A DNA stretch of 64,000 bases from Bremerella sp. TYQ1 (lineage in GTDB: Bacteria > Planctomycetota > Planctomycetia > Pirellulales > Pirellulaceae), in contig NZ_CP083740.1 of assembly GCF_020150455.1 (NCBI RefSeq), forward strand, positions 5,346,001 to 5,410,000, given 5' to 3'. A model generated the notes under the pieces. That model had not been told where the DNA came from. It was given only the letters and a program-made list of their open reading frames with translations, and did no database searches. Both the position numbers and the translations under genes were made by a program. Shown piece after piece: positions 1-9,140 of this stretch (positions are counted from its first letter, which is position 1; the number at the start of each line of letters is the position of its first letter).

Positions 1-930
1 CGCCATGCCGACGAAATCCTTCTTCGGATCGCACGACAGTGGAATCTTCTCGTCCGATTCGACGAACGTGTTGGCGTGGTACTTCACTTCCAGTGGCGAC
101 GGCAAGTAACGCACGATCGCATCGAGAAGCGTTTGCACACCCTTGTTCTTGAAAGCAGTACCCATGAAGACTGGGGTGATCTGCAGACCGACGACGGCGT
201 CGTGCGTGGTCTTGTAGATCAAGTCGTTGGGGACTTCTTCTTCGGAGAGAAGCAGTTCCATGATCTCGTCGCTGTAGTTCGACAGCGCTTCGAGCATTTC
301 CTGGCGAGCTTCAACGGCTGCGTCTTTCAGGTCGGCCGGAATTTCTTCCTTGCGGACTTTTTCGCCCTGATCGCCATCGTAGTAAATGGCTTCCATTTCG
401 ATCAGGTCGACTACGCCCTTGAAGTTGTCTTCCGCACCGATGGGAAGCTGGTAAGCGATCGCGTCGACGCCCAGCTTGTCGCGCATCTGCTTGATGACGC
501 TTTCTGGGTTGGCCCCGGTACGGTCCATCTTGTTGATGAACGCCAGGCGGGGAACCTTGTAACGCTTCATCTGGCGGTCCACGGTGAGCGATTGAGCCTG
601 AACACCACCGACCGAGCAGAGAACGAGAATGGCACCGTCGAGCACGCGAAGCGAACGTTCCACTTCCACGGTAAAGTCAACGTGGCCAGGGGTATCGATC
701 AGGTTGATCGGGTGACCATTCCAAGCGACGCTCGTGGCGGCCGAGGTAATGGTAATACCACGTTCCTTTTCCAGTTCCATATGGTCCATGGTCGCGCCGT
801 CGCCACCACCGCGGACTTCTTCGATCTTGTGGATACGACCACTGTAGAACAGGATGCGTTCGCTCAACGTCGTTTTACCGGAGTCGATGTGAGCCGAAAT
901 ACCGATGTTTCGTAGTTTCTTCAGGTCCAT
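1..930 (-). CDS. fusA: Elongation factor G, N-terminal 310 residues (gene continues beyond window start)
   Basis: Translational GTPase that moves tRNAs and mRNA through the ribosome. The minus strand from 930 reads [20 protein letters not shown], then the switch II motif DTPGHVDF and the guanine motif NKMD, all canonical for EF-G. The frame is open to the window edge, so about 310 residues (G domain and start of domain II) are visible. [10 protein letters not shown], 'FYSGRI' and '[11 protein letters not shown]' resemble the mitochondrial-like spdEFG1 class known from spirochaetes, planctomycetes and delta-proteobacteria rather than classical EF-G; this subclass is an inference. It stands apart from rpsL/rpsG, with a 636-base upstream gap. 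Confidence 0.95.
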   Translation of the reverse strand, partial: MDLKKLRNIGISAHIDSGKTTLSERILFYSGRIHKIEEVRGGGDGATMDHMELEKERGITITSAATSVAWNGHPINLIDTPGHVDFTVEVERSLRVLDGAILVLCSVGGVQAQSLTVDRQMKRYKVPRLAFINKMDRTGANPESVIKQMRDKLGVDAIAYQLPIGAEDNFKGVVDLIEMEAIYYDGDQGEKVRKEEIPADLKDAAVEARQEMLEALSNYSDEIMELLLSEEEVPNDLIYKTTHDAVVGLQITPVFMGTAFKNKGVQTLLDAIVRYLPSPLEVKYHANTFVESDEKIPLSCDPKKDFVGMA

Positions 931-1566
931 AATGTCACGATTGAATTGAAAAACAGGTGTAAGGTGCGAAAGGGCTCAGGTCGTCTCGGTGGGATAGTAA
1001 GAGAAGCCCCGAACCATGAATCGGAAACAGAATCCGGTAAAACCGCTACTGACTCGTCTCGGACATCGGGCCCAGTCTGCCTAGTATGGGCGGAGTGAGC
1101 CTGCGTATATTGATCCAGCATCTTACTGGTTTTGGCTTTTCCCGCTAGGTCACTTGGGGAGGAGCCAGCGCATATGTCGAGAGGGGAACGTCAGCCTAAG
1201 CGGCGGCTGAAATTCCTGGTCCCACCACAATGGGACGTCGCGTCGGAAGAATGAGAAGATGGATGGTCTTCATAAATGTGGGGGACTAAATCCCTGTAAA
1301 GGCTTAACTGACCAATAGTTAACACCAACGAGCGGCATTCAAAAGTCACACCGCGACCCTTAGCGGGGGTCACGAACTAATAAGGGACGCCAAAGCGCCC
1401 TAGCCACTCAACACCCTATTTGTATACCAAGGCCCACGAATGGGGAAGGCGAAAATTTCACCGTTTTTTATCAATGCGGCGAACCTCAGAAGTCCCGAAA
1501 GCGTCAACTTCGCTCCCGTTTTCTGGCGTAGCCATCCTACGTCGTAGTGAACTGTCAGACACGCGT
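931..1566. other. Intergenic region upstream of fusA
   Basis: No convincing gene is seen. Two small hairpins are visible: GACCC...GGGTC (1355-1371) and AGGGaCGC-CAAA-GCGCCCT (1383-1401). Neither has a T-run. The region should contain the fusA promoter and leader, but I cannot point to a clear promoter. Confidence 0.5.
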
Positions 1567-2625
1567 CTACCGTTTCGGTTCGCGGTAGGCTTGGCGGTTT
1601 TCGTAGAGGGCCAGGCGGTGTTTCAGGAACGGCTTTTCGGAGCGGGGGGCGGCTTTCATGGCTTCGGCGACGCGTTGTTTGGCGGTGTCGAACTGGCCCA
1701 TCGCAGCTTCAGCGGCAGCGAGCGTGTCGAAGAAGCGGAAGTCGACATGTTCCGACTGAGCCACCGAAGCTTTGGCGAAGCGTAGAGCCAGCTCCGGATT
1801 GCGGTACGTATCGTCGGGGCAAGTCGCCAAGATCCAAGCGAGGCCTTGCTGGGCTCGGGGGAGATCTTTCTCCAGCACCAAAGCTTGTTTGTAGTCGTGG
1901 ATCGCTTCCTTGAAATAACCCAAGTCGCTGTAGGCATCGGCTCGATTGGCGAGAACCAAAGCGTTGTTCGGGGCCAGCTTCACGGCCTGGTTATAAGCGG
2001 TCATCGCCGCTTCGTAGCTTTCCAGCCGATAGAAGCAGTGGGCCTGACCGGTCATCGCGCCGACATCTTTGGGGTTCAGTTTCAGCACCGTCTGATACTG
2101 CTTCAGCGCCGCTGCGAACTGACTCGCTTCGTACAGCAGCTCCGCTTTGTTGAACAATGCGGTCTCGAAGTTGGGGTTCAGCTGAATGGCCAGGTCCAAG
2201 TCGGCTAGGGCCTGTTGGGTTTGGCCGAGCATTGCGTACGAAAGAGCTCGGTTGTGGATCGCTTGCCAATGCTTGGGGTTCTTTTTGATGGCCAGCGAAA
2301 AGTCTTTCAATGCCGCCGCTTCCAGCTTTTGAATCGCTTCTTCGTCGTCGGTCATCAGCGATGTTTCGGCGTAGATCTCGCCTCGCTTGTTGCGTGCCCA
2401 GGCCTCAAGCTTCGCAAAGTAGTCGACTTGTGGCTGGGCAAGTTCCAGCGGCTCGACCTCGGCGCAGATCTCGATCAGCCGCGTTAGTTCGTCTTGGGAT
2501 TCGGCTGTGTCGCTCAATTGGGCCGCTTCGGTGATCAGCGCCTTCACGTCCTGGCCGAAGCCAAGCGATGCGCAGCCCATCAACAAGCATAATGTCCCAA
2601 CCGATTGCCAAAGCATCTTCTGCAT
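1567..2625 (-). CDS. Secreted TPR-repeat protein, probable lipoprotein
   Basis: 352 residues. The N-terminus is hydrophobic and contains a lipobox-like L-M-G-C (Cys about residue 18), so it is probably exported and perhaps lipid-anchored. Residues about 85-270 form tandem tetratricopeptide repeats (A-x3-[YF]-x10-A-x3-Y spacing, NP at repeat ends), a protein-protein interaction scaffold. The substrate or partner is unknown. It is the last gene of a minus-strand run (spoVG to here), 140 bases below the signal peptidase-like gene. The ATG at 2625 is supported because the signal peptide begins there. Confidence 0.75.
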   Translation of the reverse strand: MQKMLWQSVGTLCLLMGCASLGFGQDVKALITEAAQLSDTAESQDELTRLIEICAEVEPLELAQPQVDYFAKLEAWARNKRGEIYAETSLMTDDEEAIQKLEAAALKDFSLAIKKNPKHWQAIHNRALSYAMLGQTQQALADLDLAIQLNPNFETALFNKAELLYEASQFAAALKQYQTVLKLNPKDVGAMTGQAHCFYRLESYEAAMTAYNQAVKLAPNNALVLANRADAYSDLGYFKEAIHDYKQALVLEKDLPRAQQGLAWILATCPDDTYRNPELALRFAKASVAQSEHVDFRFFDTLAAAEAAMGQFDTAKQRVAEAMKAAPRSEKPFLKHRLALYENRQAYREPKR

Positions 2626-2765
2626 GACCGTTGTCTCGTCACTAAAATCTGAGCCAGGGGCTCTTCAACCTAAGGGTACCGCAGCGGACTTTACCGAGTT
2701 CGCCGAAAGAGGGATAGAGCGATTCGGCAGAGTGATAGCACGGCCAGCGGCTTCTAGAGCGGAAG

Positions 2766-3785
2766 TCATTTTAAAAAAGATCGGGCCCGGTCGTACGGCC
2801 AATAGATCTCGCTCACGACGCCGATGATGTTTTCCTTGGGAACCGCGTAAGGGCTGACGCCGGTTTGCTTGGGACTCGGCCACAGGCGAGAGTCGGCTGC
2901 GTTGGTGGTGAAATCCCCCAGCACGAAGTACTCCTCTTCGGCGAGCGTGGCAGGTTCTTCGGCACTACCCCATAGTGTAAGTCCGCCCAAGCCTTCCAAG
3001 TGGTCGGCATAGGTGATGCCTTCCAGTTCCGGCGGAAGCGGGAGCTTTTCACCATCGGCATAGAGGGCACCGTTTTCGATGTGGATCGTTTCGCCTGGCA
3101 GGCCGACTAATCGCATGACATAGATCACTTCCGGTTGCGGGGGAGCTCGAAACACGAGAAGGTCCCACCGCTGCGGAGCTTTTAACTTCGAGACAAGAAT
3201 GCGATCTCCAGGAAACGACTCGTCGGTCGGCGGACAACCACGCGTGATATGAAAGTTGTCACAAATCATTTCAAGCTCCTCGAAGAAGTCAGGCCGCATG
3301 GGGCCTCGCGGAGCGGTGGCGTACCGCGGCGCACCACACTCAGGGCATTCCGCGCGAATGTGGTCGCCGAGCAATGTCGGGCTCATCGCTCCGGACGGAA
3401 TCTTATACGCCTCGGCGAAGTTCGGTTTCGCGAACTGAGTGATGAGCAGCAGCACCAACAACGGCGCGGCGAACGTCGGTAGCGACGCAAGGATCGTTTC
3501 TTTCCTACTCAGGCGAAACTGCTTGCCGACCAAGAGAAGCGTGCCGAACAGGGCAAACGCACCGATCATGGCCCAGATGAAAAGGGGCGGCGCGCCCGAT
3601 GCGACCATCATCGGCAGGAAGAAACTGATGAGCAGTTGCGTTCCGCCCAGGATGAAAACGCCAATCAGCAAGATCCGCCACCAAGCAGTCTCCGGGGCTT
3701 TCACCCATTTCAGGCCAAGCCACAATGCGACCAGCCAAATCACAAACGTGAAGACTTTCAGCCCGGCAAACAGTAGGTAAGTCAT
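2766..3785 (-). CDS. Signal peptidase I-like membrane protein lacking both catalytic residues
   Basis: 339 residues with three or four hydrophobic segments in the first 125, then an S26-family (LepB) peptidase domain. The boxes are recognisable: IPSGAMSPTL (about 129-138), DRILVSKL, WDLLVF, YVMRLVGLPGE (about 222-232) and YFVLGDF. In active enzymes the first box is SGSM, with the second Ser as nucleophile, and the fourth begins with K-R, Lys being the general base. Here those positions are Ala133 (codon at 3387-3389) and Met224 (3114-3116). I read both directly from the DNA. A Cys-containing insert (CPECG and two further Cys) follows box B. It is probably a pseudoenzyme, or uses other residues. 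Confidence 0.8.
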   Translation of the reverse strand: MTYLLFAGLKVFTFVIWLVALWLGLKWVKAPETAWWRILLIGVFILGGTQLLISFFLPMMVASGAPPLFIWAMIGAFALFGTLLLVGKQFRLSRKETILASLPTFAAPLLVLLLITQFAKPNFAEAYKIPSGAMSPTLLGDHIRAECPECGAPRYATAPRGPMRPDFFEELEMICDNFHITRGCPPTDESFPGDRILVSKLKAPQRWDLLVFRAPPQPEVIYVMRLVGLPGETIHIENGALYADGEKLPLPPELEGITYADHLEGLGGLTLWGSAEEPATLAEEEYFVLGDFTTNAADSRLWPSPKQTGVSPYAVPKENIIGVVSEIYWPYDRARSFLK

Positions 3786-3851
3786 CCTGGTGCGTATCCA
3801 TTCTATCGATGTTTCGCCAGGGAGCCTTCACCGTGGCGGGGACCATGTTCG

Positions 3852-4280
3852 TCATTCACCCCGATCGCGAAGCATGTCGATCTCGGCTTGCAGTCGGGCC
3901 GCTTTCGCCTCGAAGACTTCCATTTGCGTGACGGTCCCGAGGGCAAAGCGTTCCTCGACAACTTTTTCCTGCTTTCGTAGCTGATTGATAAGTCGCTCGT
4001 GCACGATCTGCCGAGTCTCGAGCGTCGGAGCGATTGCCAGATCGGCGTGGGCCAACGCGACTTCGGTCTCCAGCAAATCCTCGATCGAGGCGGTCCCTTG
4101 CTGGAAACTTGTCCGTTGGTACTGCACTGCCTGATACAACGTCTGCCGCCGCTCTTTCATCAATTCCAAAAGTTTTGACTCGATCGATACCGCTTTCGGT
4201 TCGGCCTGATCCTGGCCCCAGGCCAACAAGGTAACCAAACCGACAACAGTCACGGCCATCAGCGAGCAAGCGATTCGCAT
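3852..4280 (-). CDS. Small secreted TolC-hairpin-like coiled-coil protein (1 of 3)
   Basis: 142 residues from the ATG at 4280, chosen because a signal peptide (MRIACSLMAVTVVGLV, ending near WGQ) starts there; an upstream in-frame extension looks noncoding. The rest is two long helices with the periodicity of TolC/outer-membrane-efflux repeats ('GTASIEDLLETEVALAHA', then 'LGTVTQMEVFEAKAARL'), but only one hairpin, far too short for a channel. It is probably periplasmic. It is the most distal of three similar genes on this strand (4280, 4898, 5510). Function unknown. Confidence 0.65.
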   Translation of the reverse strand: MRIACSLMAVTVVGLVTLLAWGQDQAEPKAVSIESKLLELMKERRQTLYQAVQYQRTSFQQGTASIEDLLETEVALAHADLAIAPTLETRQIVHERLINQLRKQEKVVEERFALGTVTQMEVFEAKAARLQAEIDMLRDRGE

Positions 4281-4382
4281 GGTAGTTTTCCTGAAGCACG
4301 AAAATGGAAATACCAACACTCCATCGTGCCAAGCGGAGTGTAACGAAAATAGTTGTACAAAGCAGTTCCGTCGGCGCATCAA

Positions 4383-4898
4383 TTACTGTCGCGAAAAGGG
4401 CGCCCAGCCATTGTATTTTTGTACCGCTTCGAGCCCATCTACGTAAACCTTTAGGTACTGTGCTTTGACCTTCATGGCATCGATGGTTCGTGTTGGATCT
4501 TGGCTTAATGTTTCTGCCAGGTCATTAAGACGTTTTCTACTTGCGTTCCAGGCCCTTGTCCCGCGTATCGCATGATCGGCATCGGTCATCACGGCTTCTG
4601 CCTGCAGCAAGTCATCCACACTGGCGTCGGCGTCTTGATATTGTCGTTCTGTTTCGTCGAAGACTTTCGTCAGCAGTTCCAGGCGTTCCGCTTTCATTGC
4701 TTCGATTTTTTCTGCCGTGCCACGTTCCGAAAGCAGGCGTGGAGTTCGAGTTTTGGGGACATCGCTCTTTTCGGAAGGAGGCTGGTCGTCTGGACGCAAT
4801 TCTTCTGCCTCCTTCGAAGGAGCCGCCTCTTGCGCGAAGATGTTGCCTATGTGTACGACCGCAAGAGAGAGTGCGAGAAAGAGAGTGAGCATTCGCAT
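4383..4898 (-). CDS. Small secreted coiled-coil protein (2 of 3)
   Basis: 171 residues from the ATG at 4898, where a signal peptide (MRMLTLFLALSLAVVHIG, ending FAQ) begins. A polar linker of about 40 residues rich in Glu, Pro and Lys follows, then an alpha-helical hairpin with the same 'ERLELLTKVFDETERQY...DADASVDDLLQAEAVMTDADHA' style as its neighbours. The start lies in a repeat shared with the next gene upstream (4894-5006 and 5506-5620), so the two genes appear to come from a tandem duplication. Function unknown. Confidence 0.65.
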   Translation of the reverse strand: MRMLTLFLALSLAVVHIGNIFAQEAAPSKEAEELRPDDQPPSEKSDVPKTRTPRLLSERGTAEKIEAMKAERLELLTKVFDETERQYQDADASVDDLLQAEAVMTDADHAIRGTRAWNASRKRLNDLAETLSQDPTRTIDAMKVKAQYLKVYVDGLEAVQKYNGWAPFSRQ

Positions 4899-5006
4899 GA
4901 TAAAGCCTTTGGGTTTCGGCACAAAAAAGCCCCCAGGCGGCATGGCACCACCCGGAGGCTAGTTTATCAATGGCGAACGCAGGCAATCAAACGAATTTTG
5001 CTTACT
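4894..5006 (-). repeat. Direct repeat copy B (leader plus terminator duplication)
   Basis: About 113 bases nearly identical to 5506-5620, running from the start codon of the 4898 gene through a strong terminator. It ends exactly where the sequence corresponding to the fumC stop codon would be, so the duplicated unit was probably 'fumC terminator plus downstream leader'. Confidence 0.85.
4923..4960 (-). terminator. Rho-independent terminator below the 5510-5079 gene
   Basis: On the minus strand AGCCTCCGGGTGG pairs over 13 positions (including G-T pairs) with CCGCCTGGGGGCT around the loop TGCCATG, followed by T6. It is a second copy of the fumC terminator. Confidence 0.85.
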
Positions 5007-5078
5007 GTTGTGCCTTCCCCAGGCAAGTTCCATCCAACACAGTGAATGGACCAACAGAACGTCACCCATGCCAAAACG

Positions 5079-5510
5079 CTATTCTTTAACACCCTCTTCG
5101 AGAAATTCGATCTCTGCCTGAATACGTTCCGCTTTCGCTTCGAGGCATTCGTTTTCAGAGGCTTTACCAGCTTGATGCAGTGTCTGCAGGAACTCTTCTT
5201 TTTGGCGGAGGCAGTAGATTCGCTTGTTGTGAAGCGGAGATCGCTCTTTGGAATCTGGCGTTAGTTCAAGCTCGGCCAGGACGAGTTCAGCTTCGGCCGC
5301 GTAGACAACGTCGACCTGAATCAAACTGGCTTTGAGCTGGCTTCGTAATAGATCTAATGATTCGGCCAACGTATCGCGACGTTCGGTCCGTAATTCGTGG
5401 AGGCGATTTTGGAGAGTGTCGGCGTTTGACGATTTCTCTTCCTGGGCGACTGCCATAAAAGATGCCACCGTGATAAAGATGCCCGAAATGATCAGATAGG
5501 AAACACGCAT
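5079..5510 (-). CDS. Small secreted TolC-hairpin-like coiled-coil protein (3 of 3)
   Basis: 143 residues from the ATG at 5510, the start of a signal peptide (MRVSYLIISGIFITVASF, ending AVAQ). The mature part is a helical hairpin closely patterned on the 4280 gene: 'LLRSQLKASLIQVDVVYAAEAELVLAEL' and 'QAGKASENECLEAKAERIQAEIEFL'. It lies below the fumC terminator, with a second terminator copy after it, so it is flanked by terminators on both sides and probably has its own promoter. Function unknown. Confidence 0.65.
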   Translation of the reverse strand: MRVSYLIISGIFITVASFMAVAQEEKSSNADTLQNRLHELRTERRDTLAESLDLLRSQLKASLIQVDVVYAAEAELVLAELELTPDSKERSPLHNKRIYCLRQKEEFLQTLHQAGKASENECLEAKAERIQAEIEFLEEGVKE

Positions 5511-5620
5511 GATTAAGCCTTTGGATCGTCGGCACAAAAAAAGCCCCCAGGCGGCATGGCACCACCCGGAGGCTAGTTTATCAATGGCGAAAGCAGACAA
5601 TCAAACGAATTCTGCTTACT
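5506..5620 (-). repeat. Direct repeat copy A (fumC stop through next start codon)
   Basis: Nearly identical to 4894-5006. It spans the fumC stop codon (5616-5618), the fumC terminator and the leader of the 5510 gene, and is presumably the original copy because it abuts fumC. Confidence 0.85.
5536..5574 (-). terminator. Rho-independent terminator of fumC
   Basis: Same 13-pair stem and loop as 4923-4960, followed by T7 on the minus strand, about 40 bases below the fumC stop codon. Confidence 0.88.
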
Positions 5621-7040
5621 CGTGCGGGTAAGTCATTTTCCAAGGATCGAGGGCATCCTTGAGGGCTTCCGGTTCGATTTCGCCCTGCTCTTCGGCAAGT
5701 TCTCGGATCGTTTTGCCACTCGCGAAGGCATCTTTGGCCATCTTGGCCGCTTTGTCGTAGCCGATCAGTGGATTCAAGCTGGTGCACATCGAGAGGCTTT
5801 GCTCGACGGCGGCGTTGCACTGCTCTTCGTTCGCTTCCATGTCTTCGACACAGAAGTCGACGAACGCATCGCACGAGTTGGCCAGCAGATGAATACTTTC
5901 CAGTACGGTGTGCCCCATCACTGGCATCATGATGTTGAGCTGGAAGTTGCCGCCGGCGGCGCCACTTAACGCCATGCAGCCATCGTTGCCGATCACTTTG
6001 GCGGTAACTTGCATCATGCTTTCGCTCATCACGGGATTCACTTTGCCAGGCATAATGCTGCTGCCAGGCTGACGCGACGGCAGCGCGACTTCATAGAAAC
6101 CGCAACGTGGACCACTTCCGAGCCAACGCACGTTGTTCGAGAAGTTGAACAGCGTCGTGGCGATTGTTTTCAGTTCGCTGTGGCACTGAACCAAACCGTC
6201 GCGATTGGCAGCCGCTTCAAAGTGGTCGACCGCTTCAATGAAGGGAATGTCGAGCCCATCGGCGAGCGCCGCACAAACTTTGTCCGAGAACTGCGGATGG
6301 GTGTTGATCCCCGTGCCGACGGCCGTACCACCGACCGGAAGTTCGAGAACCGATTCCATCGCAATCTTGGCACGCTTGATCGAAAGTTCGATCTGCCGTG
6401 CGAAGCCGCCGAACTCTTGTCCCAGTCGCAGCGGCGTGGCATCCATCAAGTGCGTGCGGCCGATCTTGATGATCTTGTCCCACGCTTCCGCTTTCTTCTT
6501 CAGCGAAGCATGGAGCTTTTCGAGGGCGGGAATCAGGCTCGACTTGATCTGCATCGCCGCGGCTACATGAATGGCCGTCGGGAAGGTGTCGTTGGTGCTT
6601 TGCCCCATGTTGACGTGATCGTTCGGATGAATCGGCTTTGTCGCGGCGAGGCGATCTCCCCCGATGATTTCGATGGCCCGATTGCTGATCACTTCATTGA
6701 CGTTCATGTTGCTGGAAGTGCCGCTGCCGGTCTGGAAGACGTCAATCGGGAACTCGCCATCCAGCTTTCCTTCACGAACTTCGATACAGGCGTCGAGCAG
6801 CGCTTTGACCTGGTCGTCGGAAAGAGGATTCTTGCCGGTGCCGGTCAGCTTGCCGAGATCGCGGTTGGCGACCGCACAAGCGTATTTGACCCAGCCCATG
6901 GCGTGGATCAATGCCGGAGGAAGCGTCCACCCGCTGATCGGAAAGTTCTCGACGGCTCGCTGCGTTTGAGCGCTGTAGTAAGCATTCGCGGGAACTTGAA
7001 CTTCCCCCATCGAGTCTTTTTCAGTTCGGAACTCGGACAT
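5616..7040 (-). CDS. fumC: Class II fumarate hydratase
   Basis: 474 residues, the usual length of the oxygen-stable homotetrameric class II fumarase, which interconverts fumarate and L-malate in the citric acid cycle. Diagnostic motifs are present: TGSGTSSNMNVNEV (substrate loop), GRTHLMDATP with the catalytic His near residue 194, and the superfamily signature GSSIMPGKVNP near 325-335 carrying the catalytic Ser. Aspartase shares the signature, but the N-terminus (FRTEKDSMGEVQVPANAYY) and overall pattern favour FumC. Its terminator (5536-5574) follows at once. It lies 173 bases below spoVG on the same strand. Confidence 0.95.
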   Translation of the reverse strand: MSEFRTEKDSMGEVQVPANAYYSAQTQRAVENFPISGWTLPPALIHAMGWVKYACAVANRDLGKLTGTGKNPLSDDQVKALLDACIEVREGKLDGEFPIDVFQTGSGTSSNMNVNEVISNRAIEIIGGDRLAATKPIHPNDHVNMGQSTNDTFPTAIHVAAAMQIKSSLIPALEKLHASLKKKAEAWDKIIKIGRTHLMDATPLRLGQEFGGFARQIELSIKRAKIAMESVLELPVGGTAVGTGINTHPQFSDKVCAALADGLDIPFIEAVDHFEAAANRDGLVQCHSELKTIATTLFNFSNNVRWLGSGPRCGFYEVALPSRQPGSSIMPGKVNPVMSESMMQVTAKVIGNDGCMALSGAAGGNFQLNIMMPVMGHTVLESIHLLANSCDAFVDFCVEDMEANEEQCNAAVEQSLSMCTSLNPLIGYDKAAKMAKDAFASGKTIRELAEEQGEIEPEALKDALDPWKMTYPHE

Positions 7041-7213
7041 ATCTTCGGCCTCTTCGACGATTCGAACCAGGCAGGGCGAAACGCCTCTGACCCTGCCGGT
7101 TGTTATGGGTTGGAAACAGACACCGCTATTTTAAAACGGTTCGATCCGAGGCGAAAGAAGAGGCCCGGCGCATGGCTGCCCCAGCACAATGACTTGGCTC
7201 GATCGAAGCGGAT

Positions 7214-7837
7214 TTAATCGTCAAAAATCCCTTCCCCGAATTTCTGGGGGCGTGACGAACTGGAGGAGCTGTCCGAGCGGCGGGAATGGGGGCCTTTCAG
7301 CTGCGACGACTCTTCCGAGCGTTCGTGGGACGTCGGGGGATTGGGCTCGGCATCGTCGCGCGACGCTGGCTTGCTGGAGGAAGGCTGATCGTCGTCGTCG
7401 TGATCGTAATCTTCACCGGCGTCGCTGAAGTAGTCGTCGTACTTCGAGCGGTAGCCGGGGCGTTTGGCTTCTTCGATTTCGTTGAGATACTCTTCGATGA
7501 CCCGCGATTGGATTTGCTCGCGGCACTCGGAATTGATTGGGTGGGCGATATCGGCATACAGCTTCGCTCGTTGGTCCGAACCCCGTTCGATGTGCGGCTG
7601 TTTCAGCTTGATACCGCACTGATTGCAGTAAGAGGCACGCAGATGGTTCTTGCAGCCGCAACTGGGGCAGTGCCCTGTCAGTTTGCGACTGGGCATCGCG
7701 ACGAACGGACCGTTGGCGCCTTCGATAATTTTCAAGTCGCGTATCACGAAGGCATCGTCGAAGGTGATGGAGCAGAATCCTCGCAACCGATCGCTGGAAT
7801 CTTCCATCAGCTTGATGCGGACTTCGGTGATCTTCAC
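7214..7837 (-). CDS. spoVG: SpoVG-family regulator with inserted zinc ribbon and disordered tail
   Basis: 207 residues, about twice the usual SpoVG. Residues 1-50 ([13 protein letters not shown], then [20 protein letters not shown] and FVAMPSRK) and about 95-118 ([20 protein letters not shown]) are the conserved SpoVG fold, a nucleic-acid-binding regulator in other bacteria. Between them lies a CPSCGC...CNQCG zinc ribbon. The last 80 residues are acidic and Ser-rich, probably disordered. The start is GTG at 7837, supported by GGGAG nine bases upstream. It sits 33 bases below ispE, recalling the ispE...spoVG order in Bacillus. Confidence 0.85.
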   Translation of the reverse strand: MKITEVRIKLMEDSSDRLRGFCSITFDDAFVIRDLKIIEGANGPFVAMPSRKLTGHCPSCGCKNHLRASYCNQCGIKLKQPHIERGSDQRAKLYADIAHPINSECREQIQSRVIEEYLNEIEEAKRPGYRSKYDDYFSDAGEDYDHDDDDQPSSSKPASRDDAEPNPPTSHERSEESSQLKGPHSRRSDSSSSSSRPQKFGEGIFDD

Positions 7838-7870
7838 GGTTGCATACTCCCGGGACGTTAAAATGCGGCG

Positions 7871-8827
7871 TCAGTTTCGCAGCGAGCGCATCCCGCACGT
7901 CGAAACGGGAAACACCATCCCGACGTTCTGGGCGCTCAGCCTGGCGGCGATTTGCCGCGCGTGCGTACGGTTCCGACAAATGGCGAAGTAGCCGGAACCG
8001 CTGCCTGACATTTGATGGGCGACCACATCCAATTGTTCACAAATGGTAGCGAGTTGGTCGATCCGCGTCGAAAGTTCTCGCGCCGGTCGTGTCAGGCGAT
8101 TGGTTAAATTACGTGGGATCGACGTATGTTGATCCGTTTTTAAACTCGCCAGCAGTTCGGCCGACGAGTCAGGGCGTTCCGGCAGCACACAGCGGCGATA
8201 CGACTCGGCGGTCGAGATCCCTCCGGCAGGTCGGATCAGCACCAAGTGCAGCCGTTTGCCGTCGAATGTCTCGATCTTTTCCCCGCGTCCAGTGGCAATT
8301 GCCTGACCGCTGCCAAGTTGGCCGGCATGAAAGAAGAAAGGAATATCGCTGCCAAGGTTCGCCGCGAGCTCGCTCAGGCGGTCGATCGAAAGGTTCAAGT
8401 TCCACGCCTGGCTTGCGGCGAACAATGCCGCAGCAGCGTCGCTCGATGCCCCTCCGAAACCTGACGCGGAGGGAATTCGTTTTCGTAAAACGATTCTCGC
8501 GCCGAGGCGGACATTTTCTTCGGCTTGCAACAGTTTGACGGCTCGATACACCAAGTTGCTTTCCTGAGGTGGAAGGTCGCCGAGCAGTTGGCTATAGTCG
8601 CCCAGCTTTCTGGCTTGCGCCTCTTGCCCCTTGTCCCATGCACAGTCCAGCACCACGTCAGGCGCTTCGGTCGGGGTAACTTCCAGGCGATCGAACAGCG
8701 AGACCGCGACCATCACGGTTTCCAGTTCATGAAAACCGTCCGACCGTTTCCCCAGCAGTTCTAGAAAAAGGTTGATCTTCGCTGGAGCGAGTACGGATAC
8801 ACTGGAAGCCGATCGCTGGAAATACAT
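7871..8827 (-). CDS. ispE: 4-diphosphocytidyl-2-C-methyl-D-erythritol kinase
   Basis: 318 residues from the ATG at 8827; a TTG at 8866 is possible but adds only 13 unconserved residues. GHMP-family kinase that phosphorylates CDP-methylerythritol in the MEP isoprenoid pathway. The N-terminal APAKINLFLELLGKRSDGFH and the ATP loop PSASGFGGASSDAAAAL are diagnostic, and the C-terminal MSGSGSGYFAIC matches the third GHMP motif. It is co-directional with spoVG, 33 bases apart. The terminal segment is somewhat Arg-rich. Confidence 0.93.
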   Translation of the reverse strand: MYFQRSASSVSVLAPAKINLFLELLGKRSDGFHELETVMVAVSLFDRLEVTPTEAPDVVLDCAWDKGQEAQARKLGDYSQLLGDLPPQESNLVYRAVKLLQAEENVRLGARIVLRKRIPSASGFGGASSDAAAALFAASQAWNLNLSIDRLSELAANLGSDIPFFFHAGQLGSGQAIATGRGEKIETFDGKRLHLVLIRPAGGISTAESYRRCVLPERPDSSAELLASLKTDQHTSIPRNLTNRLTRPARELSTRIDQLATICEQLDVVAHQMSGSGSGYFAICRNRTHARQIAARLSAQNVGMVFPVSTCGMRSLRN

Positions 8828-9140
8828 CCGTGCCACTTTGCCGGTGCCTGGTGCGACTCTTGCCAATCATCACAACGCCAACCCAGGGCGTGTGCCAGAG
8901 GAACCACGGAAGGAAGAGTCACGCGAAGCTAGTTCTCTGTTTCGATTAATGCGCACACTATCACCGATACCGGCGAGTGTTAACGCAATTTATCCCTCCC
9001 TCCCAGCTCGGTCAAGGTAAATCACCATCGATTCGAGAGGAGTTTGCCTGGCGTACTTTTTCCTACAGAAAGCGGGGAAAATCCTCGCATGCGTCAGGCA
9101 TTTCTGGTAACCGCAAGATTGCTCTACAACACCTATTCTT

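Noticed and set aside
76..915. Long plus-strand open frame opposite fusA
   Set aside because: It is the antisense shadow of the EF-G frame, which carries all GTPase motifs.
6009..7217. 402-codon plus-strand open frame opposite fumC
   Set aside because: Antisense shadow of fumC in GC-rich sequence; no motifs and no start signal.
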